Shown here: one piece after another, positions 8,300 to 16,342 of the stretch
Numbering within the stretch: position 1 is the first letter of the stretch
Layout of the letters: each line of letters starts with the position of its first letter
Source of the DNA: CBINFS01 sp966250015
GTDB taxonomy: Bacteria > Bacteroidota > Rhodothermia > Rhodothermales > DASSAV01
DNA: 53,084 nt
Assembly: GCA_966250015.1 (NCBI GenBank)
Contig: CBINFS010000025.1
Span: 1-53,084, forward strand
Direction: 5' to 3'
The notes under the pieces: model-generated
What the model saw: only the letters and a program-made list of their open reading frames with translations
What the model was told of the DNA's origin: nothing
Database searches by the model: none
Position numbers and translations under genes: made by a program

Positions 8300-8328
8300 T
8301 TGAAAGAGAAAAGGGTTGCATGTAAAAG
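8300..8328 (+). promoter_or_regulatory. Candidate promoter for proline dehydrogenase
   Basis: TTGAAA (8300-8305), 17-bp spacer, TAAAAG (8323-8328). An overlapping alternative is TTGCAT (8316-8321), 18 bp, TAATCT (8340-8345). Either lies 34-55 bases before the ATG at 8379. Confidence 0.3.
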
Positions 8329-8378
8329 GCTGCGCTCCATAATCTTCGCCGTTCGATGCCGACTTTTCTCTTTTTGAT

Positions 8379-9242
8379 ATGAAACTACCCTTTATCCTTG
8401 CCCGCCGTTTCGTCGCCGCTGAATCACTCGAGGGAGCCCTGCCGGTCGTCAAAAGCCTGAACGGAAAAGGCCTTTCGGTTGCCCTCGATCTCCTTGGTGA
8501 ATACGTCAGCGACCGGGCGGTTGCTACGGAAGCCCTCAACAACTACGTCGACCTCGTCCACCGGATCGCCCGGGACAGGCTGAACGAAAACCTCAAGACG
8601 AACATTTCGATCAAGCTCTCGATGCTGGGGCAGAAGATCGACCGGAGCTTCTGCGTCGACAACCTGCACCGGCTCCTCGAAGTGGCCCGGCAGGACAACG
8701 TGTTCGTCCGGCTGGACATGGAAGGGAGCGACATCACGGAATCGACGATCTCGATCTTCGAAGAAGTGCGCCCGACGTATCCCGAACACGTCGGAATCGT
8801 ACTCCAGGCCTATCTGAAGCGGACCGCGGAAGACGTCCGGCGCATGTGTGAGATGAAGGCGCGCGTCCGGCTCTGCAAAGGAGCGTACCAGGAGCCGCCG
8901 GAGATAGCGTATCAGCGGATGGGTGAGATCCGGGAGCGGTTCGTTGAATACATGAAGATGCTCATCAAAGAGGCGCCGTACCCCGGCATTGCCACCCACG
9001 ACGACCGCCTGATCGACGCGACAAAACAATTCGTGGCGCAGGAGGGCATTCCGTCGGATCGCTTCGAGTTCCAGATGCTCTACGGTCTCCGGCCGGAGAA
9101 GCAGGTCAAGCTTCGCGGCGAGGGCTACAACATGCGCGTGTACGTCCCGTACGGCACGGAGTGGCTTCCCTACTTCACCCGCCGCCTTCGCGAGCGGAAG
9201 GAGAACATCTGGTTCGTCGCGAAGAACCTCGTGCGGGGGTGA
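8379..9242 (+). CDS. Proline dehydrogenase (monofunctional)
   Basis: 287 residues, the catalytic barrel only, without the aldehyde dehydrogenase half found in long PutA proteins. It oxidises proline to pyrroline-5-carboxylate, passing electrons through FAD to the quinone pool. Seen: NISIKLSMLGQKID near residue 75, the FVRLDMEGSDIT strand, VRLCKGAYQEP near residue 165, IATHDDRLI, FEFQMLYGLRP, and the C-terminal YVPYGTEWLPYFTRRLRER helix that carries the substrate-carboxylate arginines. No pyrroline-5-carboxylate dehydrogenase gene is next to it. The stop is 57 bases from the convergent response-regulator stop. Confidence 0.95.
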   Translation: MKLPFILARRFVAAESLEGALPVVKSLNGKGLSVALDLLGEYVSDRAVATEALNNYVDLVHRIARDRLNENLKTNISIKLSMLGQKIDRSFCVDNLHRLLEVARQDNVFVRLDMEGSDITESTISIFEEVRPTYPEHVGIVLQAYLKRTAEDVRRMCEMKARVRLCKGAYQEPPEIAYQRMGEIRERFVEYMKMLIKEAPYPGIATHDDRLIDATKQFVAQEGIPSDRFEFQMLYGLRPEKQVKLRGEGYNMRVYVPYGTEWLPYFTRRLRERKENIWFVAKNLVRG

Positions 9243-9299
9243 ATCTGCCGACCGGCAGCTCAGCGCCTCGATTCCGTCTGTAGGTGGGTAACGTACGCG

Positions 9300-9683
9300 T
9301 CAGGCAGTGGCGCCGTTGTCCTTCTTTTTGTTAACGAGGTCGTACACCGTCGTCAGGAGCGAGTCGAGTCCGTTGGTTTTGGACAGGAACGCGTCTGCTC
9401 CCGCCTTTTTGGCGCTTTCGTCGAGGTCGCGGAACATGGTGAGCATGATGAACGGCGTCTTCGACAGCCGTGGGTGCTCACGCAGGACCTTGAGCACGTC
9501 CAGGCCGGTCATACCCGGCATTGCGTAGTCGCAGATTACGAGGTCCGGTTGGTGATTTTCGATTGCCTCCAGTCCTTCACGTCCGCTACGTGTGACGAGT
9601 GTATCGAAGCCCTCACCATTGAGCAGATAAGCGAGCGATTCGGCGACGACCTCGTGGTCGTCAATGATCAGGATCGTTGACAC
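9300..9683 (-). CDS. Single-domain response regulator (CheY-like receiver)
   Basis: A receiver domain with no output domain. Read from the GTG at 9683 it has 127 residues, VSTILIIDDHEVVAESL, with acidic residues Asp9 and Asp10, phospho-acceptor Asp52 in VICDYAMPGMTG, the conserved Thr in IMLTMF, and the switch Lys in AFLSKTNG. No kinase is adjacent, so its partner is elsewhere. An ATG at 9749 would add 22 residues (MFFKKTIFPPASPDSYKIIRKH) ahead of the first strand; receivers normally start one to five residues before the ILIIDD strand, hence the GTG choice. Confidence 0.85.
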   Translation of the reverse strand: MSTILIIDDHEVVAESLAYLLNGEGFDTLVTRSGREGLEAIENHQPDLVICDYAMPGMTGLDVLKVLREHPRLSKTPFIMLTMFRDLDESAKKAGADAFLSKTNGLDSLLTTVYDLVNKKKDNGATA

Positions 9684-9810
9684 GTGTTTTCGGATAATTT
9701 TGTATGAATCAGGGGAGGCCGGTGGAAAAATAGTTTTTTTGAAAAACACTTTAGTGAAGAAGCATTGAAGTCAGGAAGAGGCGAAATATGTTACAAATGA
9801 TGCGTCAATT

Positions 9811-9830
9811 CCTTACTTGTTAAAGTAAGG
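9811..9830. promoter_or_regulatory. Perfect short palindrome upstream of the response regulator
   Basis: CCTTACTT - GTTA - AAGTAAGG, eight-base arms. On the minus strand TTGACG (9803-9808) follows it directly, so it is placed as an operator next to a possible -35 of the response-regulator gene, but no good -10 is found at the right distance. Confidence 0.3.
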
Positions 9831-9889
9831 GAGGCCTGACCGATTCAAATTGCCGGGATCTGTCAAGATTGGACGCAAGCGTTATTAAC

Positions 9890-9932
9890 GGAAGAGCCGC
9901 GCCTCCATAAACGAACGAGGCGCGGCTCTTCC
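9890..9932. terminator. Strong 16-bp hairpin, possible terminator without U-tract
   Basis: Arms 9890-9905 and 9917-9932 are perfectly complementary over 16 bases and mostly G/C, with an 11-base loop. Neither strand has a good T-run after the stem (plus: TTTC; minus: GTTAATAAC). It is the strongest stem in the ftsZ/response-regulator gap and may end the dcw transcript or a small RNA. Confidence 0.45.
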
Positions 9933-10108
9933 TTTCAGGGCGAAGGGATACCTTTTTGCGGGTAAACCGCTCGCCCCAAGCCACATTTCCCTGCACAGCG
10001 ACGCAGCGCCGTGCAGGATGAAGGCCTTGCTCAGGGGCCTGTGGCAGGGCTGGAGGGCCCAAAAAGTCAGCGGTGTGAGCGGGTCCGGAGGGATGTGCAA
10101 CCGGCTCA

Positions 10109-10139
10109 ACCGGGTGGTATGAACGTACACCGACCCGGT
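10109..10139 (-). terminator. Hairpin downstream of ftsZ
   Basis: ACCGGGT (10109-10115) pairs perfectly with ACCCGGT (10133-10139), and GGT/ACC plus two further pairs extend the stem inside. It lies about 80 bases past the ftsZ stop codon. No T-run follows, so its role as a terminator is uncertain. Confidence 0.35.
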
Positions 10140-10217
10140 GACCACGGTATGTCACAAGCCTCTGGCCTGGCAAGAACCTTTATAAAAGGGACTCGGGGGT
10201 CCACACGGCGGGTACCA

Positions 10218-11501
10218 TCAATCCATCATTTTGCGCAGGAACGCTGGCACGTCGGAGTTGTCCTTCCGGATACGTTCGGGACGTTCCTTGAGGTCGTCGA
10301 CGTGCAGGCGTTTGATTTTGGCGGTATGCTCGGGCTTTCCATTGGATTGCCCGTCCTCCCTGGCCGACCGGCTATCCGGCGTAGCGGAAATCAGGGGAGA
10401 ACGGCGTTCGAATGCAGGCTCGTCGAGGTTCTTGAGGTTGTCCTCGCCTTTGTAGTGGAAGTTTGGCGTATGCGGATCGAGGGGTACGGTCCGGCGAACG
10501 GCTCCCTCTCTCCGGTAATCGTGTGAGTCGAAGCCGGTGGCGATCACGGTTACGCGGAGGTCGTCGCCCATCGATTCGTCGATGACGGTTCCGAAGATGA
10601 CCTCCACTTCGTCGCCGGCTTCGCGCTGGATGATGCTGGTAGCCGATGTGGCTTCGCGAATACCGAGCGAGCGGCCGGCGGTGATGTTAACGAGGACGTT
10701 GGTGGCGCCTGCGATGGAGAGTCCGTCGAGCAAGGGGCTCGATATCGCTTCGATGGCGGCGCGTTCAGCCCTGTTCTCGCCGGAAGCCGTGGCGGCGCCC
10801 ATGAGGGCAGTGCCGCCGTTCTGCATGGTCGTTTTGACGTCGGCAAAGTCGAGGTTGATCAGGCCGTGCACGGTGATCAGGTCGCTTATGCCTCTGGTCG
10901 CGTTGTAAAGCACGTCGTCGACCTTGCCGAACGCCTCGATGAGGCTGGTATTGGCCTCTGCGATGTCGAGCAATCGTTCATTCGGGATGACGATGAGGGT
11001 GTCGACATTTTTGCGCAGCAGTGACAGGCCTTCCTCGGCGGTCTTGCTTCTCCGGCGGCCCTCGCAATCGAAGGGTTTCGTTACGATAGAGACCGTCAGG
11101 ATACCGAGATTCTTAGCAATTTCAGCGACGACGGGTGCGCCGCCGGTGCCCGTACCGCCGCCCATTCCGGCGGTGATGAAGCACATGTCGAAGCCCTGGA
11201 GGACCCTTTCGATCTCCTCACGGCTTTCCTTGATAGCCTCTGCGCCGATGTCGGGCTTGGCGCCGGCGCCAAGGCCCTTCGTCAGTACGCGGCCGGCTTG
11301 AATCTTGTGTGGCGCCTTGTTATTCATCAGCGCCTGAGCATCGGTGTTGATGGCCACGAACTCGACACCGTGAATGCCGCGATCGACCATGTTGTTTACG
11401 GCGTTACCGCCGCCACCGCCAACGCCGACGACGCAAATCTTTGCTTCCTCATTGAGCGCATCGTCGAACGCAAAACGTGAGTTAGCTGAGTACTCCGCCA
11501 T
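10218..11501 (-). CDS. ftsZ: Cell division protein FtsZ
   Basis: 427 residues. A tubulin-like GTPase that builds the Z ring at midcell. The GTP-binding loop GGGTGTG is at residues 114-120; the T7 catalytic loop is NLDFADVKTTM; ICVVGVGGGGGNAVNNM opens the Rossmann part; an Arg/Asp-rich variable linker (about 320-415) precedes the conserved tail DVPAFLRKMMD, which docks FtsA and other partners. The ATG at 11501 has a good GGAGG six bases upstream; a frame extension 23 codons further up lacks similarity. It is the last gene of the dcw operon, 119 bases after ftsA. Confidence 0.99.
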   Translation of the reverse strand: MAEYSANSRFAFDDALNEEAKICVVGVGGGGGNAVNNMVDRGIHGVEFVAINTDAQALMNNKAPHKIQAGRVLTKGLGAGAKPDIGAEAIKESREEIERVLQGFDMCFITAGMGGGTGTGGAPVVAEIAKNLGILTVSIVTKPFDCEGRRRSKTAEEGLSLLRKNVDTLIVIPNERLLDIAEANTSLIEAFGKVDDVLYNATRGISDLITVHGLINLDFADVKTTMQNGGTALMGAATASGENRAERAAIEAISSPLLDGLSIAGATNVLVNITAGRSLGIREATSATSIIQREAGDEVEVIFGTVIDESMGDDLRVTVIATGFDSHDYRREGAVRRTVPLDPHTPNFHYKGEDNLKNLDEPAFERRSPLISATPDSRSAREDGQSNGKPEHTAKIKRLHVDDLKERPERIRKDNSDVPAFLRKMMD

Positions 11502-11587
11502 GTGGTCCCTCCAGTAGTGGTTCGTTATAAGTCCATTAACCGGCGCCGGGTTGAGCGATCCCGGAGCCAAAATCTGTGAATAATTTC

Positions 11588-11616
11588 TATGTACAGTTAA
11601 TTCTGTGGCTGTTCAA
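11588..11616 (-). promoter_or_regulatory. Possible internal promoter for ftsZ
   Basis: On the minus strand TTGAAC (complement of 11611-11616), 17 bp, TACATA (complement of 11588-11593), in the 119-base ftsA-ftsZ gap. The -10 is weak. Extra ftsZ promoters inside dcw operons are well known in other bacteria. Confidence 0.28.
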
Positions 11617-11620
11617 AAAA

Positions 11621-12892
11621 TCAGAGCTCGTCGAACCAGGTTTTCATCCTCCCGGTCAACTTGCTGAGGAGCGATTCTTCCGGTACCGGTTCCTCGCGCG
11701 TGAGCCGTTCGCCCATGTCGCCGCGGAACGGCTTGCCGTTGATGATTTCGGGTTGCAAGCCGTAAAGGACGAGCCCGACGCCCGTGGCAAACTTCGGATC
11801 GTTGACTTCTTCGACCATTCCTCCCGCCAGCCCGATGGGCTTGCCGATCCGGGTTTGCATCCCGATTACTTCGGCGGCGAGCTGGGCCGTCTCAGGAATC
11901 AGGGCTCCCCCACCGGTAAGCACGACGCCGGCCGAGAGGTGGCGGGCGTAGCCGCTCCGCTTGATTTCGATTGCAGCAATTTCCAGTATCTCCTCGAGCC
12001 GGGGCTGAATGATTTGCGCAAGTGTACTGCGGCTGATGCTCGTTTCCGGGCGTCCACCCAGGCCGGGGATGGTTATCTCGTCATCCTGCGCTACCAGATC
12101 GACAACTGCCGTGCCGAAGTTGCATTTGAGTTTTTCGGCCTGGTCACGCATGAGCCCGAGGCCTTTCCGGATGTCGTCGGTGACCTTGTTGCCGGCGACG
12201 GCTATTACGGCGGTGTGCCGGATGGTATTGTCCTCGAAAACGGCGATGTCGGTCGTTCCGCCGCCGATGTCGATCAGGGCGACGCCCACTTCTTTTTCGT
12301 CCGGGTGCAGGACGGCAAAGGACGCGGCCAGCGGTTCGAGGACGATATCCGCCACTTCATATCCGGCCCTTTCGATGCACCGGTAAATATTTTTTGCGGC
12401 CGAGACGAGGCCGGTGATGATGTGGACGTTGGCTTCTAGGCGTACGCCGCTCATGCCGACGGGGTCGGCCACGCCATCCTGCCCGTCGACGATGTACTCC
12501 TGCGGGATGACGTGCAGGATCTCGCGGTCGGCGGGCATGGCCACGTGGGTGGTATCGTCGAGTATACGTCTGACGTCGCGCTGGGTGATTTCGCCGTCGC
12601 GGTTGGAGATCGTGATGACGCCACGGCTCTGAAAGCTCTGCACGTGATCCCCGGCGATACCCACGATGACCTTTCGGACGGCCACACCGGCAGCGCGCTC
12701 GGCCTCTCGGACGGCCTGCTGGACGGCGGCAACGGTTTTGTCGATGTTGACGACGACGCCGCGATTGAGACCGTCGGCCTGGGCAAGGCCTACCCCCAGG
12801 ATGTTGACCCTGTCGATACCATCCGCAGAAGCGACAATAGCGCTCACCTTCGTGGTCCCGATGTCTACCCCGACTACTATGCGTTCGTTCAT
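11621..12892 (-). CDS. ftsA: Cell division protein FtsA
   Basis: 423 residues; an actin-like ATPase that ties FtsZ filaments to the inner membrane and recruits late divisome proteins. Seen: phosphate 1 VVGVDIGTTKVSAIVA at the start, the 1C/SHS2 region (about 85-170), phosphate 2 ALIDIGGGTTDIAVF, adenosine motif VVLTGGGALIPE, and the C-terminal amphipathic membrane helix ESLLSKLTGRMKTWFDEL. Lies between ftsQ (67 bases) and ftsZ. Confidence 0.98.
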   Translation of the reverse strand: MNERIVVGVDIGTTKVSAIVASADGIDRVNILGVGLAQADGLNRGVVVNIDKTVAAVQQAVREAERAAGVAVRKVIVGIAGDHVQSFQSRGVITISNRDGEITQRDVRRILDDTTHVAMPADREILHVIPQEYIVDGQDGVADPVGMSGVRLEANVHIITGLVSAAKNIYRCIERAGYEVADIVLEPLAASFAVLHPDEKEVGVALIDIGGGTTDIAVFEDNTIRHTAVIAVAGNKVTDDIRKGLGLMRDQAEKLKCNFGTAVVDLVAQDDEITIPGLGGRPETSISRSTLAQIIQPRLEEILEIAAIEIKRSGYARHLSAGVVLTGGGALIPETAQLAAEVIGMQTRIGKPIGLAGGMVEEVNDPKFATGVGLVLYGLQPEIINGKPFRGDMGERLTREEPVPEESLLSKLTGRMKTWFDEL

Positions 12893-12959
12893 AGATTCTA
12901 CTTCCTGCTTCTGGATGCCACCGGCCGGGCGAAAACAACCTTACCCGTCGGTGCAGCCG

Positions 12960-13724
12960 TTAACTTGCTGCTTGCTCGTTTGTAACAATCTGACCGTCAA
13001 AACGGAGGTCAATCAGATCGAACCGAACGTTCGGTTGCGTGAGGACCGCTTTTTTCCAGAAGGCCCCCAGCATCTCAAATTTTTTCGAGTACTCGCCGTA
13101 TCCCAGGCGAACCGGAACAGCATTCCGCCCGGGAATTGGAGTCGTGTACAGCCAAATATCATTTTCTGAACGGACCTCGAAGTCGGATAAGAGCGCGTCG
13201 ACGAGGTCGTCTACGTCTTTCAGCGCCAGGAGCAGCTCCTGGAGCGCTTTCGATTCCACCGGCTCGAGGCGGTCGCGTGCAATTTCGTAACCGCGAAGCA
13301 ACGGTAGGTCGTAGGCCACACCTTCCACCAGTGGCATTGCGTATCCATCGTAGTCGAGGTATCGGTCAGGTTCACCGTTGCGGTTGAGCACGAGCAGGAC
13401 CGGCGTGCGCTCTTCGACGTCTATTCGGAGCGTTCCGGTGGGAATACGCGTCACACGCGCCTCGCGAACCCACGGGTGCCTGCGAACCCTGTCCTCCACG
13501 AGATCGGGATCGATATCGTAGAGCGCGGCGCCCGTATCGACGCGTGCGAGCGCAAGTATCTCTTCACTTTGCGCATGTATTGCACCGGTCACGTCGATAC
13601 GTGTGCACGGTGTTTCCGCCACCCATTTCCAGGCGAAAAACGCACCTGCAGCGAGAAGCGAGACGGTCAGAAGACCCGTCAGCCGCTTCGCGAGTACCCG
13701 CCATTTTTTCCTTTTCTTACCCAT
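12960..13724 (-). CDS. ftsQ: Cell division protein FtsQ/DivIB
   Basis: 254 residues; a bitopic inner-membrane protein linking early and late divisome parts. Basic cytoplasmic start (MGKKRKKWR), one membrane helix at about 14-32, then a POTRA domain from about 38 to 108 (CTRIDVTGAIHAQSEEIL ... HPWVREARVTRIPTGTL), then the FtsQ beta domain. Placed 31 bases after murC and before ftsA, the standard position. FtsQ diverges quickly; position and layout carry the assignment. Confidence 0.92.
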   Translation of the reverse strand: MGKKRKKWRVLAKRLTGLLTVSLLAAGAFFAWKWVAETPCTRIDVTGAIHAQSEEILALARVDTGAALYDIDPDLVEDRVRRHPWVREARVTRIPTGTLRIDVEERTPVLLVLNRNGEPDRYLDYDGYAMPLVEGVAYDLPLLRGYEIARDRLEPVESKALQELLLALKDVDDLVDALLSDFEVRSENDIWLYTTPIPGRNAVPVRLGYGEYSKKFEMLGAFWKKAVLTQPNVRFDLIDLRFDGQIVTNEQAAS

Positions 13725-13755
13725 AAAACTTTGCCTGCAAAAGGCTCGTGGAGGC

Positions 13756-15156
13756 TCAGTTGCGGAGCAGGTCGAGCAATTTTCGGCCGTAGCGCCAGAT
13801 GTCGCCGGCGCCCATCGTAATCACACAATCGCCGTCCCGGGTTATCCCGGCGAGGTATTCGGGCAGCGCCTCTTTGTCTTCCACGTAGTGCACGTCCCGG
13901 TGTCCGTAACGCTGGGCCAGTTCGGCGATGAGGCCGCCCGTGATCCCCGGGAGGGGCTCTTCGCGTGCGCCATAGACGTCGGTCAGGACGAGCACGTCCG
14001 CATTGAAGAACGCCCGGGCAAACTCGACCTGGAAGTCGCGTGTACGGGAGTACAGGTGCGGCTGGAAGACCGCAACGACGCGACGGTCCGGGAAGCCGGT
14101 GCTGGCCGCCGCAAGCGTGGCCGCGACCTCAGTCGGATGGTGCGCGTAGTCGTCGAGCACGAGGATGCCGCGTTGCTCGCCGATCTTCTGGAATCGCCGC
14201 TGGACGCCCGAAAACTTCGCCAGTGCGTTCCGGATCTTGCCGAAGTCGATTTCGAGCTCGAGGCCGACCGCAACGGCCGCGAGGGCGTTCCGGACGTTGT
14301 GCATCCCCGGCATCTGAAGCTCGATGGAACCGAGCAGGTTTTTACCCGAGAAGGCGTCGAAGCGTGTCTTCAGCCCGAGGGTCTCGATGTTCTCGGCCCG
14401 GATGTCGGCCTGTCGCGACGTTCCATAGGTGATGACGCGCCGGTCGACGTGGCTCATGATCTCCTGTACGTGGAGGTCGTCCAGGCAGAGGATCGCCGCG
14501 CCGAAGAAGGGGACCGCGTTGGCGTACTGTAAAAACGCCTGCTTGATGTCGTCGATGTCGTGGTAGGTGTCGAGGTGGTCCTCCTCGATGTTCGTGATCA
14601 CCGCCAGAGAAGGCGTTAGGCGGAGGAAGGTACGGTCGTACTCGTCCGCTTCGATCACGATGATGTCCCCTTCGCCAACGACGGCGCTGGACCCAAAAAC
14701 CGTCACCTTACCCCCTACGATGATGGTGGGATCGAACTCGCCTTCGGTAACAACCAGCCCGATCATGGACGTTGTCGTCGTCTTTCCGTGCGTGCCCGCC
14801 ACGCCGATGCCGTACTTAACCCTCATCAGCTCGCCGAGCATGACGGACCGCGGAATGAGGGGGATTCGCCGACGCTCGGCTTCGAGCGTTTCGGGATTCT
14901 CGCTTGCACGTACGGCAGACGAGTAAACAACCACGTCGGCGTCACCTACGTTTTCTTCCGCGTGCCCTTCGTAAATGACGGCGCCGAGCGTCTCGAGGCG
15001 TTCCGTAACCTCGGTTTTTTTCTTGTCCGAGCCGGTCACGTGGAAGCCGCTATTCAACAGGACTTCAGCGATGCCGCTCATACCGATCCCGCCGATTCCG
15101 ACCATGTGGATGTTTCGGATTCGCCCGAGGAGCGGTTGTCTACGTCGTTCAGACAT
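13756..15156 (-). CDS. murC: UDP-N-acetylmuramate-L-alanine ligase
   Basis: 466 residues from the ATG at 15156. It adds L-Ala to UDP-MurNAc in the cytoplasm with ATP. The opening IRNIHMVGIGGIGMSGIAE is the MurC UDP-binding start; the ATP loop is GTHGKTTTTSM with Lys125; the family HHPTEV motif is present in DDYAHHPTEV; the C-terminal domain has AFFNADVLVLTDVYGAREEP and VITMGAGDIW. A GTG at 15177 would add seven residues (MNKNLTQ); neither start has a clear ribosome site. Confidence 0.97.
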   Translation of the reverse strand: MSERRRQPLLGRIRNIHMVGIGGIGMSGIAEVLLNSGFHVTGSDKKKTEVTERLETLGAVIYEGHAEENVGDADVVVYSSAVRASENPETLEAERRRIPLIPRSVMLGELMRVKYGIGVAGTHGKTTTTSMIGLVVTEGEFDPTIIVGGKVTVFGSSAVVGEGDIIVIEADEYDRTFLRLTPSLAVITNIEEDHLDTYHDIDDIKQAFLQYANAVPFFGAAILCLDDLHVQEIMSHVDRRVITYGTSRQADIRAENIETLGLKTRFDAFSGKNLLGSIELQMPGMHNVRNALAAVAVGLELEIDFGKIRNALAKFSGVQRRFQKIGEQRGILVLDDYAHHPTEVAATLAAASTGFPDRRVVAVFQPHLYSRTRDFQVEFARAFFNADVLVLTDVYGAREEPLPGITGGLIAELAQRYGHRDVHYVEDKEALPEYLAGITRDGDCVITMGAGDIWRYGRKLLDLLRN

Positions 15157-15213
15157 TTGAGTAAGGTTTTTATTCACGACCCCGCGCGTTTGGCGAGGTA
15201 GATTCTCTATGGT

Positions 15214-16326
15214 TCAAGTCTTGTCCGCGCTCCATCCGGCGAGGGCGAGCACGTGGCGCGCGATGTCCTCGGCGGCGTTCGGCCGCGCCAGAGCGCGGGC
15301 GGCTTCCGCCATTCGCTTTCGCCGGTACTCGTCCCCGAGCAGTGCGCGCACCTCTTCGAGCAGCCGGTCTTCCAGTCGGGCTTCCGGCAGAAACACGGCG
15401 GCTTCGGCGTCGGCCATACTCTTCGCGTTTTTCGTCTGGTGGTCCTCAGCCACGTTCGGTGAGGGCACCAGGATGGCCGGGGTACCGGTGACCATCAGCT
15501 CGCTGCACGTGATCGCGCCGGCACGGCAAAGGGCGACGTCCGCCGCCGCATAGGCAAGGTCCATCCGGTCGATGTACTTGAGCAGCCTGAGCTTCGGATG
15601 GGGCTGCACCCTGCCCACGACGGCGTCGTAGTACTTTGCCCCCGTCTGCCAGATCAGGTGCAGTGACTCCTCTGCAAGCAATGCCTGAAGATGTCGCTCG
15701 ACAGCCTGGTTGATGGCGAAGCTGCCAAGTGAGCCACCAAAAACCAGCAGCACCTTCGTCGACTCCGGAATCTCGTAGTAGGCACGGCCTTCTGAGCGGC
15801 TCGCCCGGAGGAGGTCTTTACGGGTGGGATTTCCACTCAGGATCGTTTTATCCTGTGGGAAATACCGGTTGGCCTCGGGGAATGCGGTGTGAATCTGGCT
15901 GACGCGTTTGGCGAGCAGCCGATTCGTGACCCCCGCGTACGCATTCTGCTCCTGCACTACAACCGGCCGGCCTCTGAGGCTCGCCGCAAGCAGTACCGGC
16001 CCCGACACGTACCCGCCGGTGCCGACCACCACGTCCGGGTCGAAATTTCCAATCAGCGACCAGCTTTGTGCGAATCCCTTCATGAGACGAAAAGGAAACA
16101 GGACGTTCCGTAGCGTGAGCGTGCGCTGGAAACCCGAGACGGTGATCGGGTGGATCGCGTACCCGGCGCGGGGTACGGCTTCCCACTCCATTCGCTCTTT
16201 CGTGCCTGCAAAGGCGATGGCAGCCCGCGGCTCGATCGACCGTACGGCGTCGGCAATAGCTATGGCCGGGTAGACGTGACCTCCCGTCCCTCCTCCCGCA
16301 AAGAGTATGCGTGGTGCACGAACCAT
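15214..16326 (-). CDS. murG: UDP-N-acetylglucosamine: undecaprenyl-pyrophosphoryl-MurNAc-pentapeptide transferase
   Basis: 370 residues; it adds GlcNAc to lipid I, making lipid II on the inner face of the membrane. The N-terminal G loop is FAGGGTGGHVYPAIAIADAV; the second is VVGTGGYVSGPVL; VFGGSLGSFAINQAV opens the C-terminal UDP-binding lobe; CRAGAITCSELMVTGTPAILVPSP is the GPGTase signature. Starts 16 bases after ftsW. Confidence 0.98.
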   Translation of the reverse strand: MVRAPRILFAGGGTGGHVYPAIAIADAVRSIEPRAAIAFAGTKERMEWEAVPRAGYAIHPITVSGFQRTLTLRNVLFPFRLMKGFAQSWSLIGNFDPDVVVGTGGYVSGPVLLAASLRGRPVVVQEQNAYAGVTNRLLAKRVSQIHTAFPEANRYFPQDKTILSGNPTRKDLLRASRSEGRAYYEIPESTKVLLVFGGSLGSFAINQAVERHLQALLAEESLHLIWQTGAKYYDAVVGRVQPHPKLRLLKYIDRMDLAYAAADVALCRAGAITCSELMVTGTPAILVPSPNVAEDHQTKNAKSMADAEAAVFLPEARLEDRLLEEVRALLGDEYRRKRMAEAARALARPNAAEDIARHVLALAGWSADKT

Positions 16327-16342
16327 CGCCGTTAATCCGTCA

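Larger units (their letters stand above)
9750..10217. other. Hairpin-rich 468-base gap downstream of ftsZ; possible structured RNA
   Basis: No believable protein gene. On the minus strand several stems follow one another: ACCGGGT/ACCCGGT at 10109-10139; GCCACA/TGTGGC enclosing CCTGCAC/GTGCAGG (about 9979-10044); and the long stem at 9890-9932. The minus-strand stretch CAGGCCCCTGAGC ... GGGGCGAGCGGT resembles by eye the bubble region of 6S RNA, but I cannot confirm it. It lacks the signature motifs of RNase P RNA, tmRNA and SRP RNA. It could equally be an ftsZ 3' region with stacked terminators. Confidence 0.35.

Noticed and set aside
9940..10060. RNase P RNA, because of a GGTAAACC stretch at about 9961
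   Set aside because: The conserved 5' GAGGAAAGTCC and 3' ACAGAA segments are missing on both strands.
10076..10110. SRP RNA-like GGTCCGGAGGG segment
   Set aside because: The loop resembles the SRP RNA tetraloop, but the near-invariant bases around it (GUCAGG ... GGAAGCAGC) are absent.
9820..10173. 117-codon open frame downstream of ftsZ
   Set aside because: Composition is unlike the neighbouring proteins, it runs through several strong hairpins, and there is no start context; a structured non-coding region fits better.
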